Positions 17,924-27,415 of a stretch of DNA of 55,535 nucleotides are shown here, piece by piece. How positions within the stretch are numbered: position 1 is the stretch's first letter; the number at the start of each line of letters is the position of its first letter. Under the pieces are notes generated by a model that had not been told where the DNA came from, ran no database searches, and saw only the letters and a list, made by a program, of their open reading frames with translations. Source of the stretch: Pseudomonadota bacterium (GTDB lineage: Bacteria; Pseudomonadota; Gammaproteobacteria; Xanthomonadales; Ahniellaceae); the NCBI GenBank assembly GCA_022843465.1, contig JALHNO010000026.1:6326-61860 (forward strand), in the 5' to 3' direction. Made by a program: the position numbers and the translations under genes.

Positions 17924-20113
17924 TCAGTTGCGTTGTGCCGCGGCGGCCGGAACATTCTGCCCGACGCCGGTGCCCGGCTGGTCCTCGGCCGAGCTGCGCT
18001 CTGCCTGCTCCGGCTTCAGCCAGCGCGCCAGCCAGCTGGCTACTTCGCCGTAGTAGTGCCGGCTGTTGTAGCCGTCGGCAATCCAGTGATCCTCGTTCGG
18101 GTAGACCAGCAGGCGACTCGGAATCTGCAGGCGTTGCAGCACGCTCCAGTACTCGAGCGAATTGTTCATCGGCACGCGGAAGTCGAGTTCGCCGACCGTG
18201 ACCAGGGTCGGTGTGGCGAAGTGGGCGGCAAGCCGGATCGGATTCTGCTCGCGCCAGACGGTGCCCTGTTCCCAGACCGGACCGCCATTGCTGAGTTCGC
18301 GCGAATAGATCAGATCGCTGGTGCCCCACTGCGATTCCAGATTGATCAGCCCGGCATGGCTGATCAGGCAGCGATAGCGACGGGTCGTGCCTTGCAGCCA
18401 ATTGGCGAGATGGCCGCCGTAGCTCGCACCCCCGGCGCATTGGCGGTCGCCGTCAATGAACTCGAATCGTCTGATGGCGGCCTCTGCAGCCTGGTTGATT
18501 TCATCCGCCGGCGTCCTGAAGGGATCGCCCTGGATGGCCTGGGCAAAGCGCTCTCCAAACCCGGTGGACCCGGTGTAGTTGGTCATCAGCACGACATAGC
18601 CCGGCGCCGCCAGCAGATGATAATTCCAGCGCAGAAAGAACGTGTCGCGCCACATGTTGTGGGGACCGCCATGCATCAGCACCAGCAGCGGGTATTTCTT
18701 GGTCGGATCAAAGCCGGGTGGCCGCAGCAACAGGCTGTGCACGCGCACGCCGCGTGGGCTGTCTGACCAGATGTGCTCTACCGGCGCGAGGTCAAGCGTC
18801 GCCAGTGCCTTCGCGTTGAAATCGGTCAATGCCCGATGCTCGCCGGTGGCCAGATCCACTCGCACCAGTTCTGCCGGCAAAGTAGCGCTCTGGTACAGCG
18901 CGATTGCGACCGGATCGCGCGCCGAACCTGCGATCTGCAGATCGCTGTACATGCCGGATTGCAGCGCGGAAACACGCTCGCTGCTGCTGCCGTTGCGGCG
19001 TGCGCGCTCGAGTTGCACCAGACCGGCGTCCTCGCTGAGGATGTACAGGTTTGCGCCAGACTCCGGCGAAACCGCAAACGCATCGACGGCGCGGGTGTCG
19101 GCCACGCTGTGTCGCTGTGGCTTGCCGAGCTTTGGCCAGGCGAAGCTGTCGATGCGCGTGGCGTTGTAAATGAGTTCGCTGTGTGGCGTCACCTGTGCAT
19201 GAAGTTGCTTGCCATCGGCACTGAACTGCGGTCTGGCGTAGCTGTCGCCGGCGAGCGCTTCCGCGCTGCCGGTCAGTCGCCGCAGACCGCCAGCGAGATT
19301 GATGGCGAACAGATCGGTATTGGTCAGCGCGTGCGCGGCGCTGTGGCTGTTGCTGCTCGCCACAAACACGATGGTCTTGCCGTCGTTGCTCCACACCGGA
19401 TCGAGCGTTGGCAGGTTCAGCTCATTGCGACCGGCAAAGCCCGGCATCCGCACCAGATCAGTACCTGCGAGCAGATCGCGACTGCGGCCAGTGGCGAGAT
19501 CCACGATGAAGATGTGGGTCTGGCGATCATCCAGCCAGCGATCCCAGTTGCGCACAGGGAAGCCATCGTAGCTGCGTACCTGGTGCTTCTGCTGCTTGCG
19601 CGCCTCGGCTTCACGCTGGTTGTCCTGATCGTTGCGAGTGCCGGGAAAGACGTCACTCTGAAACAGCAGATGCGCGCCGTCCGGCGAGAAGCGGGGCCCG
19701 CGCGCGCCGGTGGACAAGGTGGTGAGCCGCATCGCCTCGCCTCCGTTGATCAGATCCAGCAGATAGATTTGCGGCGCCGTATCGCCGTCGCGCATGGCGA
19801 CGAAAGCGAGCAGGCGACCGTCAGCGCTGAAGGTCGGCTGGCTTTCGGCATTGGCCGAATGGGTAAGCCGTCGCGGCGGCGCGCTGGCGTCGGTGGCGAC
19901 CAGCCAGAGATCCACGATCTGGGCAGCAGGATCGTAGTCGGGCTCGGTCACCACGATCACGGCCTGGCGTCCATCCGGGCTGAGGGCGGGGGTGGCAATG
20001 CGAGTCAGCTTCCACATCGCCTCATGGGTCAGGTTCTGCCTGGCACCAGCGCCGGCATGGCCGGGCGTGGCGGCGATCAGGGCAAGGAGGGCGACCGCAA
20101 TCAAGTTCCGCAT
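17924..20113 (-). CDS. S9 family (prolyl oligopeptidase-type) peptidase, exported
   Basis: About 729 aa. A signal peptide (MRNLIAVALLALIAATPGHA) is followed by an N-terminal WD40/PD40-like propeller (repeats such as PALSPDGRQAV, PTFSADGRLLAF, PRFSPDGAHLLF) and a C-terminal alpha/beta-hydrolase. The catalytic Ser is in GGASYGGH (about residue 564), with Asp in GELDFRVP and His in NEDHWI. Such dipeptidyl/acylaminoacyl peptidases cleave short peptides in the periplasm. The start at 20113 is chosen because it begins the signal peptide; the longer upstream frame (to 20341) is a low-complexity extension overlapping the tkt promoter region. Confidence 0.92.
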   Translation of the reverse strand: MRNLIAVALLALIAATPGHAGAGARQNLTHEAMWKLTRIATPALSPDGRQAVIVVTEPDYDPAAQIVDLWLVATDASAPPRRLTHSANAESQPTFSADGRLLAFVAMRDGDTAPQIYLLDLINGGEAMRLTTLSTGARGPRFSPDGAHLLFQSDVFPGTRNDQDNQREAEARKQQKHQVRSYDGFPVRNWDRWLDDRQTHIFIVDLATGRSRDLLAGTDLVRMPGFAGRNELNLPTLDPVWSNDGKTIVFVASSNSHSAAHALTNTDLFAINLAGGLRRLTGSAEALAGDSYARPQFSADGKQLHAQVTPHSELIYNATRIDSFAWPKLGKPQRHSVADTRAVDAFAVSPESGANLYILSEDAGLVQLERARRNGSSSERVSALQSGMYSDLQIAGSARDPVAIALYQSATLPAELVRVDLATGEHRALTDFNAKALATLDLAPVEHIWSDSPRGVRVHSLLLRPPGFDPTKKYPLLVLMHGGPHNMWRDTFFLRWNYHLLAAPGYVVLMTNYTGSTGFGERFAQAIQGDPFRTPADEINQAAEAAIRRFEFIDGDRQCAGGASYGGHLANWLQGTTRRYRCLISHAGLINLESQWGTSDLIYSRELSNGGPVWEQGTVWREQNPIRLAAHFATPTLVTVGELDFRVPMNNSLEYWSVLQRLQIPSRLLVYPNEDHWIADGYNSRHYYGEVASWLARWLKPEQAERSSAEDQPGTGVGQNVPAAAAQRN

Positions 20114-20189
20114 AAGGACTCCACAGGCAATCCGGCAAACCGCAACTGTGCCAAGTCGCGGGCAGCGCCACAAGAATGACGGTTCGGAC

Positions 20190-20218
20190 TTGTTGTTGCC
20201 GGGCGTGCTCGCGACAAT
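20190..20218 (+). promoter_or_regulatory. Candidate sigma70 promoter for tkt
   Basis: TTGTTG (20190-20195) and GACAAT (20213-20218) lie 17 bp apart in the spacer diverging from the peptidase gene. A leader of about 145 nt precedes the tkt start. This is a match by eye only. Confidence 0.35.
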
Positions 20219-20370
20219 GCCCACTTTCCGAGCAGCGCCGTACGCCTGCGCGGGCTCCTGTCGGCACTCCGTGCCCAGGCGGTCCCGCGCGGTTCCCGCC
20301 TGCGTCCCTGGATCGGGGCGCGGACAGCGCGCTGCAGGCAAGCCCGTTGACCCCTTACCCAGGATGCACC

Positions 20371-22383
20371 ATGCCCAGCCGTCGCGAACTAGCCAACGCC
20401 ATCCGAGCCCTGTCGATGGACGCGGTTGAAGCAGCCAAGTCCGGCCATCCCGGCATGCCGATGGGCATGGCCGATATCGCCGAGGTGCTGTGGAATGATT
20501 TCCTGCAGCACAACCCGGGCAATCCGGGCTTCGTCAATCGCGACCGTTTCGTGCTCAGCAATGGCCATGGCTCGATGCTGCTGTATTCGCTGCTGCATCT
20601 GAGTGGCTATGACTTCCCGATCGAACAACTGAAGCGTTTTCGCCAGTGGCATTCGAAGACTGCGGGGCACCCCGAACGCTCGGAGCATCCGGCCATCGAG
20701 ACCACCACCGGGCCGCTCGGTCAGGGCCTGGCCAATGCGGTCGGCATGGCGCTTGCCGAGAAGCTGCTGGCTGCCCGCTTCAATCGCGAAGGTTTCAACC
20801 TGGTCGATCATCGTACCTATGTCTTTGTCGGTGACGGTTGCCTGATGGAGGGCATCTCGCACGAGGTCTGCTCGCTCGCCGGCACGCTGGGGCTGGGCAA
20901 GCTGGTCGTGCTCTATGACGACAACAATATTTCCATCGACGGTGAGGTCGCCGGCTGGTTTACCGACGACACCCGCAAGCGCTTTGAATCCTACGGTTGG
21001 AACGTGATCGCAGGAGTCGACGGCCATGATGCCGATGCGGTCAAGGCGGCATTGCAGACGGCCCATTCCGACGCCGGCAAGCCCACCCTGATCTGCTGCC
21101 GGACCGTGATCGGATTCGGTGCACCCAGCAAGGCCGGCAAGGAGTCCTCACACGGTGCACCGCTAGGCAAGGACGAGATTGCCGGCGCCCGCGCGGCTCT
21201 GGGCTGGCAGCACGAGCCCTTCGTCGTTCCCGAGGCGATTGCCGCCGCCTGGGATGCGCGCAAGCGCGGAGCGGCGCTGCAGGGGCAGTGGGACCAGCTG
21301 TGGGCGACTTATCAAGGCGCGCATCCGGAGTTGGCGGCAGAATTTGGCCGGCGTATCCAGGGCGAGCTGCCGGCCGACTTTGCCGAGCGCGCGCTCGCCT
21401 ATGCGCGCAAACTGCAGTCCGAGGGCCCGGTGGTGGCTTCACGCAAGGCCTCGCAGATGGCGATCGAGGCGTTCGCACCGATGCTGCCCGAACTGATTGG
21501 TGGCAGTGCCGACCTCGCGCACTCCAATCTGACCTTGTGGTCAGGCTCGCGCGATGTGAAAACCGATGCGGCGGCCGGCAACTACGTGCGCTACGGCGTG
21601 CGCGAGTTCGGCATGAGCGCGATCAGCAATGGCCTGGCCTTGCACGGCGGTTTCCTGCCCTACGATGCCACCTTCCTGGTGTTCAGCGATTACGCCCGCA
21701 ATGCCGTGCGCATGGCCGCGCTGATTCCGGCCCAGGTCATTCACGTCTATACCCACGATTCGATCGGACTGGGAGAGGACGGTCCGACCCATCAACCGAT
21801 CGAACATCTGGCTGCACTGCGCTATATCCCGAACAATCCGGTCTGGCGTCCCTGTGATGCGGTCGAGTCGGCCATTTGCTGGAAGCATGCGATCGAGCGT
21901 GGCAATGGTCCGAGCTGCCTGATCTTCAGTCGCCAGAATCTGGCCCATCAGCAGCGCAGTGATCAGCAGTTGCAGGATATCGAGCGCGGTGGCTACGTGC
22001 TGCTCGATCCCTTGAACACCAAGGTCGAGCTGATCCTGATGGCAACCGGATCGGAGGTCGGCATCACGATGGAGGCCGCGCGCAGGCTCGATGCCGAGGG
22101 CGTCGGCGTCCGTGTCGTGTCCATGCCGTGCACACAGATCTTCGATCAGCAGCCGGTGGAGTGGCGCGAGGCCGTGCTGCCGTCCTGGTGTCGCCGCCGG
22201 GTTGCGGTCGAGGCAGGCGTCAGCGACTTCTGGCGCAAGTACGTCGGTCTTGATGGCGCCGTGATCGGCATTGATCGCTTCGGCGCCTCGGCACCGGCGG
22301 AGCGCCTGTTCAGCGAGTTCGGGTTCACCGCCGAACACGTCTATCAAGCGGCCAGGGCGCAACTCGCAGCCAACAGCCCGTGA
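20371..22383 (+). CDS. tkt: Transketolase
   Basis: 670 aa. It is the thiamine-diphosphate enzyme of the non-oxidative pentose phosphate pathway. Visible motifs include [25 protein letters not shown], the ThDP/Mg motif [12 protein letters not shown] ... DDNNISIDG, and the pyrimidine-domain block [17 protein letters not shown]. The C-terminal domain is complete. The start at 20371 ([14 protein letters not shown]) fits the family; upstream in-frame starts would add ~65 low-complexity residues. It is monocistronic, with a convergent small gene downstream. Confidence 0.96.
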   Translation: MPSRRELANAIRALSMDAVEAAKSGHPGMPMGMADIAEVLWNDFLQHNPGNPGFVNRDRFVLSNGHGSMLLYSLLHLSGYDFPIEQLKRFRQWHSKTAGHPERSEHPAIETTTGPLGQGLANAVGMALAEKLLAARFNREGFNLVDHRTYVFVGDGCLMEGISHEVCSLAGTLGLGKLVVLYDDNNISIDGEVAGWFTDDTRKRFESYGWNVIAGVDGHDADAVKAALQTAHSDAGKPTLICCRTVIGFGAPSKAGKESSHGAPLGKDEIAGARAALGWQHEPFVVPEAIAAAWDARKRGAALQGQWDQLWATYQGAHPELAAEFGRRIQGELPADFAERALAYARKLQSEGPVVASRKASQMAIEAFAPMLPELIGGSADLAHSNLTLWSGSRDVKTDAAAGNYVRYGVREFGMSAISNGLALHGGFLPYDATFLVFSDYARNAVRMAALIPAQVIHVYTHDSIGLGEDGPTHQPIEHLAALRYIPNNPVWRPCDAVESAICWKHAIERGNGPSCLIFSRQNLAHQQRSDQQLQDIERGGYVLLDPLNTKVELILMATGSEVGITMEAARRLDAEGVGVRVVSMPCTQIFDQQPVEWREAVLPSWCRRRVAVEAGVSDFWRKYVGLDGAVIGIDRFGASAPAERLFSEFGFTAEHVYQAARAQLAANSP

Positions 22384-22429
22384 TCCCGCAAGAGCGCGCC
22401 GGCGGCACTGGCCGCGCGCGCTCGTCCGG

Positions 22430-22693
22430 CTACTTGATCGTGCCGGGCAGCAGCGCCTTCCACTTGCCACGCGTGCTCTTGCCCGACTTCACCGGTTCGG
22501 TGGAGGGCGTGCGGGTGGCTGGTCCCGGAGCCGGCGCCGACTCGATCTGGGCTGCCGCTTCTTCCTCGCTCTGGCTCGCCGTGGGACACACCACCTGATC
22601 AGCGGCGTAGTGCACTGCGGTCTTGGCCTGGACACCAAGCGCAAAGCCCAGCGCCAGACTGCCAACAAGAATCGCGATCAATTGTGTACGCAT
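22430..22693 (-). CDS. Small hypothetical exported protein
   Basis: 87 aa; not recognised. The N-terminus MRTQLIAILVGSLALGFALGVQA is a convincing signal peptide or single membrane anchor. The rest is polar and rich in Ala, Pro, Ser and Glu, ending in a basic segment (SGKSTRGKWKALLPG). Upstream, CAGGAGACTGGGGCC on the minus strand provides a ribosome-binding site before the ATG at 22693, which favours a real gene. It is convergent with tkt and divergent from the FakA/FakB-like gene. Confidence 0.6.
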   Translation of the reverse strand: MRTQLIAILVGSLALGFALGVQAKTAVHYAADQVVCPTASQSEEEAAAQIESAPAPGPATRTPSTEPVKSGKSTRGKWKALLPGTIK

Positions 22694-23065
22694 GGCCCCA
22701 GTCTCCTGTCGTGACCGGTTGGATAGCGAAGGGTAAGGCGACCATCGTTCCCGGTCGGAACCGGCCGCGCAAGTGCTGAGGGGCAGTACTTTCGTCATGG
22801 TTTGTGAAGTTGTTGTGTTGCAAAGCAGCACGCCATGCCCGTCTACCGGAGCAGAGCGCGGGCTGTTCACGGCAACGGCCCGCGCTATACGCTAGCGCGT
22901 GGAGCGCATTCCAGCGTGCTGTTCGTCGCGCCTCTGGCTCGACTCGGCGCAAACCGGCATGCTGCGCTGCCGGTGGCCGCGCGCATTGCCTCGCGACCGC
23001 TGCACGAGGTATCGGTTGTGTCCGAATCCGGGTTGGCACCCGGCAACGCGAACGGGGAGTCATCG

Positions 23066-24889
23066 GTGGCGGCAAGCCTGGCGGTGCAACGATTGTCTGG
23101 ATACGGCTTGCGCCGTGCGCTGATCGCCGGAATACATCGGCTGATTTCGTGTCGCGATGAAATCAATCGGATCAATGTGTTTCCGGTTCCCGATGGCGAC
23201 ACCGGAACCAACCTCGCCTTTACCTTGAGCGCCGTGCTTGCTGGCATGCGCGCGCCGCGTCTGGCCAGCGCTGGCGAGGTGCTACGACGTGCCGCAGCAG
23301 AAGCCATCGACGGCGCCCGCGGCAATTCCGGCGCGATCATCGCGCAGTTCTTTCAAGGTGTCAGTGAAGCGCTGGGCCCCAGCAAGTGGGTGACGCCCGA
23401 CTCGCTGTCGCGGGCAGTCGGGGTGGGGTCGCGCTCGGCGCGCGAGGCGATGGCAGATCCGCGCGAGGGCACGATACTCAGCGTGATCCAGGCTTTTGCC
23501 CAGGCCTGGCGCGCCCAGATCGAGCTTGGTTCGGGTGATTTCCGCGGCAGCTTCCAGCATGCCCTGCAGGCGGCCCGCGAGGCGTTGCAGCGGACACCCG
23601 ATCAACTCGCCGTTTTGCGCAGCGCCGGTGTCGTCGATGCCGGTGCGCTGGGCTTTGTCGATTTCCTCGAAGGCATCGGCGATTACATCGAGACAGGTCG
23701 CGATTCGGAGGCGCGCATGAGTGCCGACGAGCAGGCCGAGGCGGGAGTTGACGTCAGCAGCCTCGGTGCGTTGGCCGATCAGCATCGCTACTGCGTTGAA
23801 TGCATGATCAATGCCGAAGCGGTGGATCGTCTGGCATTGAAGGGCGCCCTGCTGGCTCTGCCGATTTCCAGTCTGGTAATCGCAGGTACCCGCGAGAAAG
23901 TGCGTATCCATGCGCATGTCGATGAGCCCGCCCTGCTGTTTGAAGCAGCGGCACGCTTCGGCCGGATCACCAGCGAGAAGGCAGACGATATGCACGCGCA
24001 AACCCGCGCCGCGCACGGCCTGCGCAGCCAGGTCGCCATTGTCGCCGACAGCGGTGCCGACATTCCGTCCGAGGCGCTGGAGCGGCTCAATATTCATCTG
24101 GTGCCGGTGCGCATCTCGATCGGCGGTCGCGATTACCTTGATCGCGTCTCGCTGTCGGCGCACGAGTTCTACAACGAGATCCGCACCAGTCCGATCCCGC
24201 CGCGGACGTCGCAGCCGCCACCGGGCGATTTTCGCCGCCTGTTCGAGTTCCTGCTCTCGCATCACACCCAGGTGCTCGATGTCTCGTTGGCGCGCGCGCT
24301 CAGTGGCACGCTGCAATCCGCCGAGAGTGCGGCGACGCGTGCCGATCCACGCCGTGTGAGCGTCTTCGACACCTGCAATGGCTCGGCCGGTCAGGGTCTG
24401 CTGGCGATCTGGGCCGGCGAGGCGGCGCAGGCTGGCATGTCGGCAGCCGAGATCATCAGCGGGTTGCACCGCATGCGCGAGCGGACACGGTTGTGGGCGG
24501 TGGTGCGCGATCTGCGCTATGGCGTACGTGGCGGGCGGGCGCCGAAGCTCGCGTTGCCACTGACCCGTCTGTTGCGTTTCGTCCCGATCGTGCGCTCTAA
24601 CGCCATCGGCAAGCTCTCCCTGGTCGCTGGCCTCTGGGGCAAGAAGCAGGTGCCCGAACGGTTTGCCCGCACCGTGGCCCGCCGCCTCGACCGCAACCGG
24701 CGTTGGCGCATCATCGTTGGTCACTGCGATTGCGCTGATGACGGCGAACGCCTGCGCGCGGCGTTGCAGCAGCACGTGCCGCAACTGGATTCGATCTGGC
24801 TGATGGAGGCCGGGGCGGGCATCGGTGCCCATGCCGGTCCCGGCTCGCTGGTACTCGGCGTTCAGGACTATGAGCCGCCCTCGCCATGA
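23066..24889 (+). CDS. DAK2-DegV fusion (FakA-FakB-like fatty acid kinase)
   Basis: 607 aa from the GTG at 23066, which follows GGGGAG by 7 nt. An in-frame ATG at 22835 and a GTG at 23018 are alternatives but add poorly conserved sequence. Residues ~10-210 are a DhaL/DAK2 kinase domain with NVFPVPDGDTGTN (D43, D45, the ATP/Mg motif) and GARGNSGAI. Residues ~240-315 match the FakA middle region (KVRIHAHVDEPALLF). Residues ~322-600 are a DegV/FakB domain with VADSGADIP, PRTSQPPPGDF (T381), ALSGTLQSA (S413) and AHAGPG (H589), the positions that hold the fatty-acid carboxylate in FakB. In Firmicutes separate FakA and FakB phosphorylate exogenous fatty acids to acyl-phosphate. Here both are fused and overlap plsY, whose enzyme uses acyl-phosphate. 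The domain call is firm; the activity is inference. Confidence 0.88.
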   Translation: MAASLAVQRLSGYGLRRALIAGIHRLISCRDEINRINVFPVPDGDTGTNLAFTLSAVLAGMRAPRLASAGEVLRRAAAEAIDGARGNSGAIIAQFFQGVSEALGPSKWVTPDSLSRAVGVGSRSAREAMADPREGTILSVIQAFAQAWRAQIELGSGDFRGSFQHALQAAREALQRTPDQLAVLRSAGVVDAGALGFVDFLEGIGDYIETGRDSEARMSADEQAEAGVDVSSLGALADQHRYCVECMINAEAVDRLALKGALLALPISSLVIAGTREKVRIHAHVDEPALLFEAAARFGRITSEKADDMHAQTRAAHGLRSQVAIVADSGADIPSEALERLNIHLVPVRISIGGRDYLDRVSLSAHEFYNEIRTSPIPPRTSQPPPGDFRRLFEFLLSHHTQVLDVSLARALSGTLQSAESAATRADPRRVSVFDTCNGSAGQGLLAIWAGEAAQAGMSAAEIISGLHRMRERTRLWAVVRDLRYGVRGGRAPKLALPLTRLLRFVPIVRSNAIGKLSLVAGLWGKKQVPERFARTVARRLDRNRRWRIIVGHCDCADDGERLRAALQQHVPQLDSIWLMEAGAGIGAHAGPGSLVLGVQDYEPPSP

Positions 24890-25533
24890 GCCTGCTGCTG
24901 AGTGGCATTGTTCTGCTGATTGCCTATCTGCTGGGATCGCTGTCCGGCAGTCTGCTGATGGGGCGCCTGCGTGGTGTCGATGTACGCAAGCTGGGCAGCG
25001 GGAATGCTGGCGGAACCAATGCGCTGCGGACCCAGGGCTGGAGCTTCGCACTGCCGGCTGTGGTGGTCGACATCAGCAAGGGCTGTATTGCCGTTGCGAT
25101 TGCACAGTTGCTGGCGGATGCGGTTGACCATCCGCAGGTCCTTGCAATGGCGGCCGGCGCTGCCGCGGTGCTCGGGCATGTCTGGCCGATCTTCTTCGGG
25201 TTTCGCGGCGGCAAGGGTGCGGCCACCGTAGTTGGTGTCCTGCTGGTGCTCTGGCCGTTCGTGTTGTTGCCACTGATCGCGGTCTGGCTGCTGGTGATGC
25301 TGTGCACAGGCTATGTCGGGCTCGCCACCATGCTGGCTGCCTTGAGTCTGATTCCCTGTGTCTGGTGGTGGGGGGCGCCGACGCCGGCCTTGGCCTGGCA
25401 GTACGCAAGCCTTGTCGTTCCGGCGTTCATGATTTACACCCACCGCGACAATCTGCGGCGCCTGCGCGCGGGTAGCGAGAACCGCTTCGAGCGCATCCGC
25501 ATCATCGGTCGCCGGCTGGATCGCTTTCGGTGA
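24886..25533 (+). CDS. plsY: Glycerol-3-phosphate acyltransferase PlsY
   Basis: 215-aa inner-membrane enzyme that acylates glycerol-3-phosphate with acyl-phosphate, the first step of phospholipid synthesis. The N-terminal membrane segment LLIAYLLGSLSGSLLMGRL is followed by the phosphate-loop motif GSGNAGGTNALR and the motif GHVWPIFFGFRGGKGAAT. About five hydrophobic segments are visible. It overlaps the upstream FakA/FakB-like gene (ATGA) and the downstream birA (GTGA). This supports co-translation and a metabolic link to acyl-phosphate supply. Confidence 0.95.
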   Translation: MSLLLSGIVLLIAYLLGSLSGSLLMGRLRGVDVRKLGSGNAGGTNALRTQGWSFALPAVVVDISKGCIAVAIAQLLADAVDHPQVLAMAAGAAAVLGHVWPIFFGFRGGKGAATVVGVLLVLWPFVLLPLIAVWLLVMLCTGYVGLATMLAALSLIPCVWWWGAPTPALAWQYASLVVPAFMIYTHRDNLRRLRAGSENRFERIRIIGRRLDRFR

Positions 25534-26501
25534 GTCTGCAGCCTCTGCTCGCTCTGCTGATGCAGTCGCCGTCGGTGTCGGGTGCCGATCTCGCCACTCA
25601 ACTCGGCGTCTCGCGCGCCGCCGTATGGAAACAGATCGACCGCCTGCGTGCCCTCGGTCTCGATATCGAGGCACGCGCTGGCGCCGGTTATCGCCTGCAG
25701 GCACCGTTGCAGTTGCTGGATGGCGCGGCCATCGGCAGCCTGCTGAGCGTCCGCGCCCGCGGTTTGCTGCGGCAGCTGGATATCGTTGTGGAAACCGGAT
25801 CGACGAGCAGCGACCTGCTGGCGCAGCGCGATCATCTGCGCTCAGGCACTGCGTTGATCGCCGAAGCCCAGAGTGCCGGCCGTGGCCAAAGGGGAAGATC
25901 CTGGCAATCGCCGCTCGCCAGCGGATTTCTCGGTTCGCTGTTCTGGCGATTTGATCGTGGCCTCTCGGGGCTCGGCGGACTGAGCCTGGCGATGGGTGTC
26001 TGTGTGGTCGAGGCTCTGGCGGAGTTCGGGGTACGTGCCCAACTGAAATGGCCCAACGACATCATGGCGGACGACCGCAAACTCGGCGGAATCCTGATCG
26101 ACGCCGGCGGCGAAGCCCAGGGCGATTGTCATGTGGTCATCGGTCTGGGCCTCAATGGACGCCTGCCCGGCGCGGTCGCGCAGCAGATCGATCAGCCGAG
26201 TACCGATCTGCATCAATTGCTGGGCCGCGATCCGGATCGCAACCGGCTGGCGGCGGCGTTGCTCAGCCATCTCTGCTGTGGTCTGCACGAGTTCGCGCAA
26301 TCGGGATTCGCAGCGTTTCACCGGCGCTACCAGGCGCTGGATGGCCTGCACGGCCGGGCAGTCGAGGTGCATCTGGCTGGCGGCTGCAGTCCGGGCATCG
26401 CGGATGGAGTCGATGACAGTGCGCGTCTCTGTGTGACAATGCACGGAGTGCGCAGGAAATTTGATGTCGGCGAGGTGCGTGTGCAGACCAATCGGCAATG
26501 A
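25530..26501 (+). CDS. birA: Bifunctional biotin ligase / biotin operon repressor BirA
   Basis: 323 aa, starting at a GTG that overlaps the plsY stop. The N-terminal winged helix (LATQLGVSRAAVWKQIDRLRALGL) indicates the repressor-type BirA. The ligase domain shows ETGSTSSDLL, the biotinyl-AMP loop GRGQRGRSW (about 117-125) and KWPNDIM. It loads biotin onto the AccB subunit of acetyl-CoA carboxylase. The 4-bp overlap with coaX is a common arrangement. Confidence 0.94.
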   Translation: MSLQPLLALLMQSPSVSGADLATQLGVSRAAVWKQIDRLRALGLDIEARAGAGYRLQAPLQLLDGAAIGSLLSVRARGLLRQLDIVVETGSTSSDLLAQRDHLRSGTALIAEAQSAGRGQRGRSWQSPLASGFLGSLFWRFDRGLSGLGGLSLAMGVCVVEALAEFGVRAQLKWPNDIMADDRKLGGILIDAGGEAQGDCHVVIGLGLNGRLPGAVAQQIDQPSTDLHQLLGRDPDRNRLAAALLSHLCCGLHEFAQSGFAAFHRRYQALDGLHGRAVEVHLAGGCSPGIADGVDDSARLCVTMHGVRRKFDVGEVRVQTNRQ

Positions 26502-27259
26502 ACCAGCTCCTGCTGGACATCGGCAATACCCGGATCAAATGGGCGTCACGCGGCCAGCAGGGTCTTGGCGCGATCACCGCGATTGCCCATGCCGACCCAG
26601 GTTGGCCGGCGGAATTCGCCAGCACGCTCACGTCGGTGAACGAACCGGATGCCATCTGCATCGCAGCGGTCGCGCCGGATCTGATCACGGCGTCCGGACT
26701 GCGCGTGCTCGCCGCGCGCTGGCCGAAAGCCGCAATTCGGCGCGTCCAGAGCAGCGCGCGCCTCGGTCGTTTCGTCAGCTCCTATGCCCAGCCGGAGCGG
26801 CTTGGGGTGGATCGGTTTCTTGCCTGCGCCGCAGCGGCGGAGCACGCCCAGGCCTTGCTGCTGCTTGGTTGCGGGACGGCATTCACGGCCGATCTGATCG
26901 CTGCCGATGGCACCCACATCGGCGGCATGATCGGCCCCTCGCCGGAGACCATGCGGGCCGCGGTGCTGTCGCGGACCGCGCGCGTACACTGGCTGCGCGA
27001 GGGTAGCCTGCGCGACTTCGGCCGAAATACCGAGGACGCGCTGGAGACCGGGGTCTGGAACGCAGCCGTGGGCATGGTCGAGCGGGCGATCGGAAGTGCC
27101 GCCAAACTCCTGGGCAGTGCGCCGGCGCTGCTTGCTCATGGCGGATCGGCGGCCGCTCTGGCTGCCTTGCTGTCGGTGCCGGTGCGGATCAATCCCCTGC
27201 TGCTGATGCGCGGGCTGGCGATGTGGGCCGACCAGCCGGAGCCTGAGCCGGAGCTTTGA
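26498..27259 (+). CDS. coaX: Type III pantothenate kinase
   Basis: 253 aa. It catalyses the first step of CoA synthesis. The ASKHA-fold nucleotide motif LLLDIGNTRIKWA is at the N-terminus, followed by PERLGVDRFLAC (pantothenate-site Asp) and GCGTAFTADLI. Then comes GGMIGPSPETMRAAV. The ATG overlaps the birA stop. It ends the four-gene overlapping run begun by the FakA/FakB-like gene; the SPOR gene follows after 156 bp. Confidence 0.94.
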   Translation: MNQLLLDIGNTRIKWASRGQQGLGAITAIAHADPGWPAEFASTLTSVNEPDAICIAAVAPDLITASGLRVLAARWPKAAIRRVQSSARLGRFVSSYAQPERLGVDRFLACAAAAEHAQALLLLGCGTAFTADLIAADGTHIGGMIGPSPETMRAAVLSRTARVHWLREGSLRDFGRNTEDALETGVWNAAVGMVERAIGSAAKLLGSAPALLAHGGSAAALAALLSVPVRINPLLLMRGLAMWADQPEPEPEL

Positions 27260-27415
27260 TGGTGCCCGCTGGCGCGTCCTTCATCGACATCGGGCAGTGG
27301 TCCGGAGCGGGTGCGCACTGCAGGCTGCGTGGGGCCCCGCTGAATTCGCGCCAATCGTCCGTGTGTGCTCGGCGTTACCGGGCTAGAATGGCCCATTGCC
27401 AAAATTTTTTCCGCC

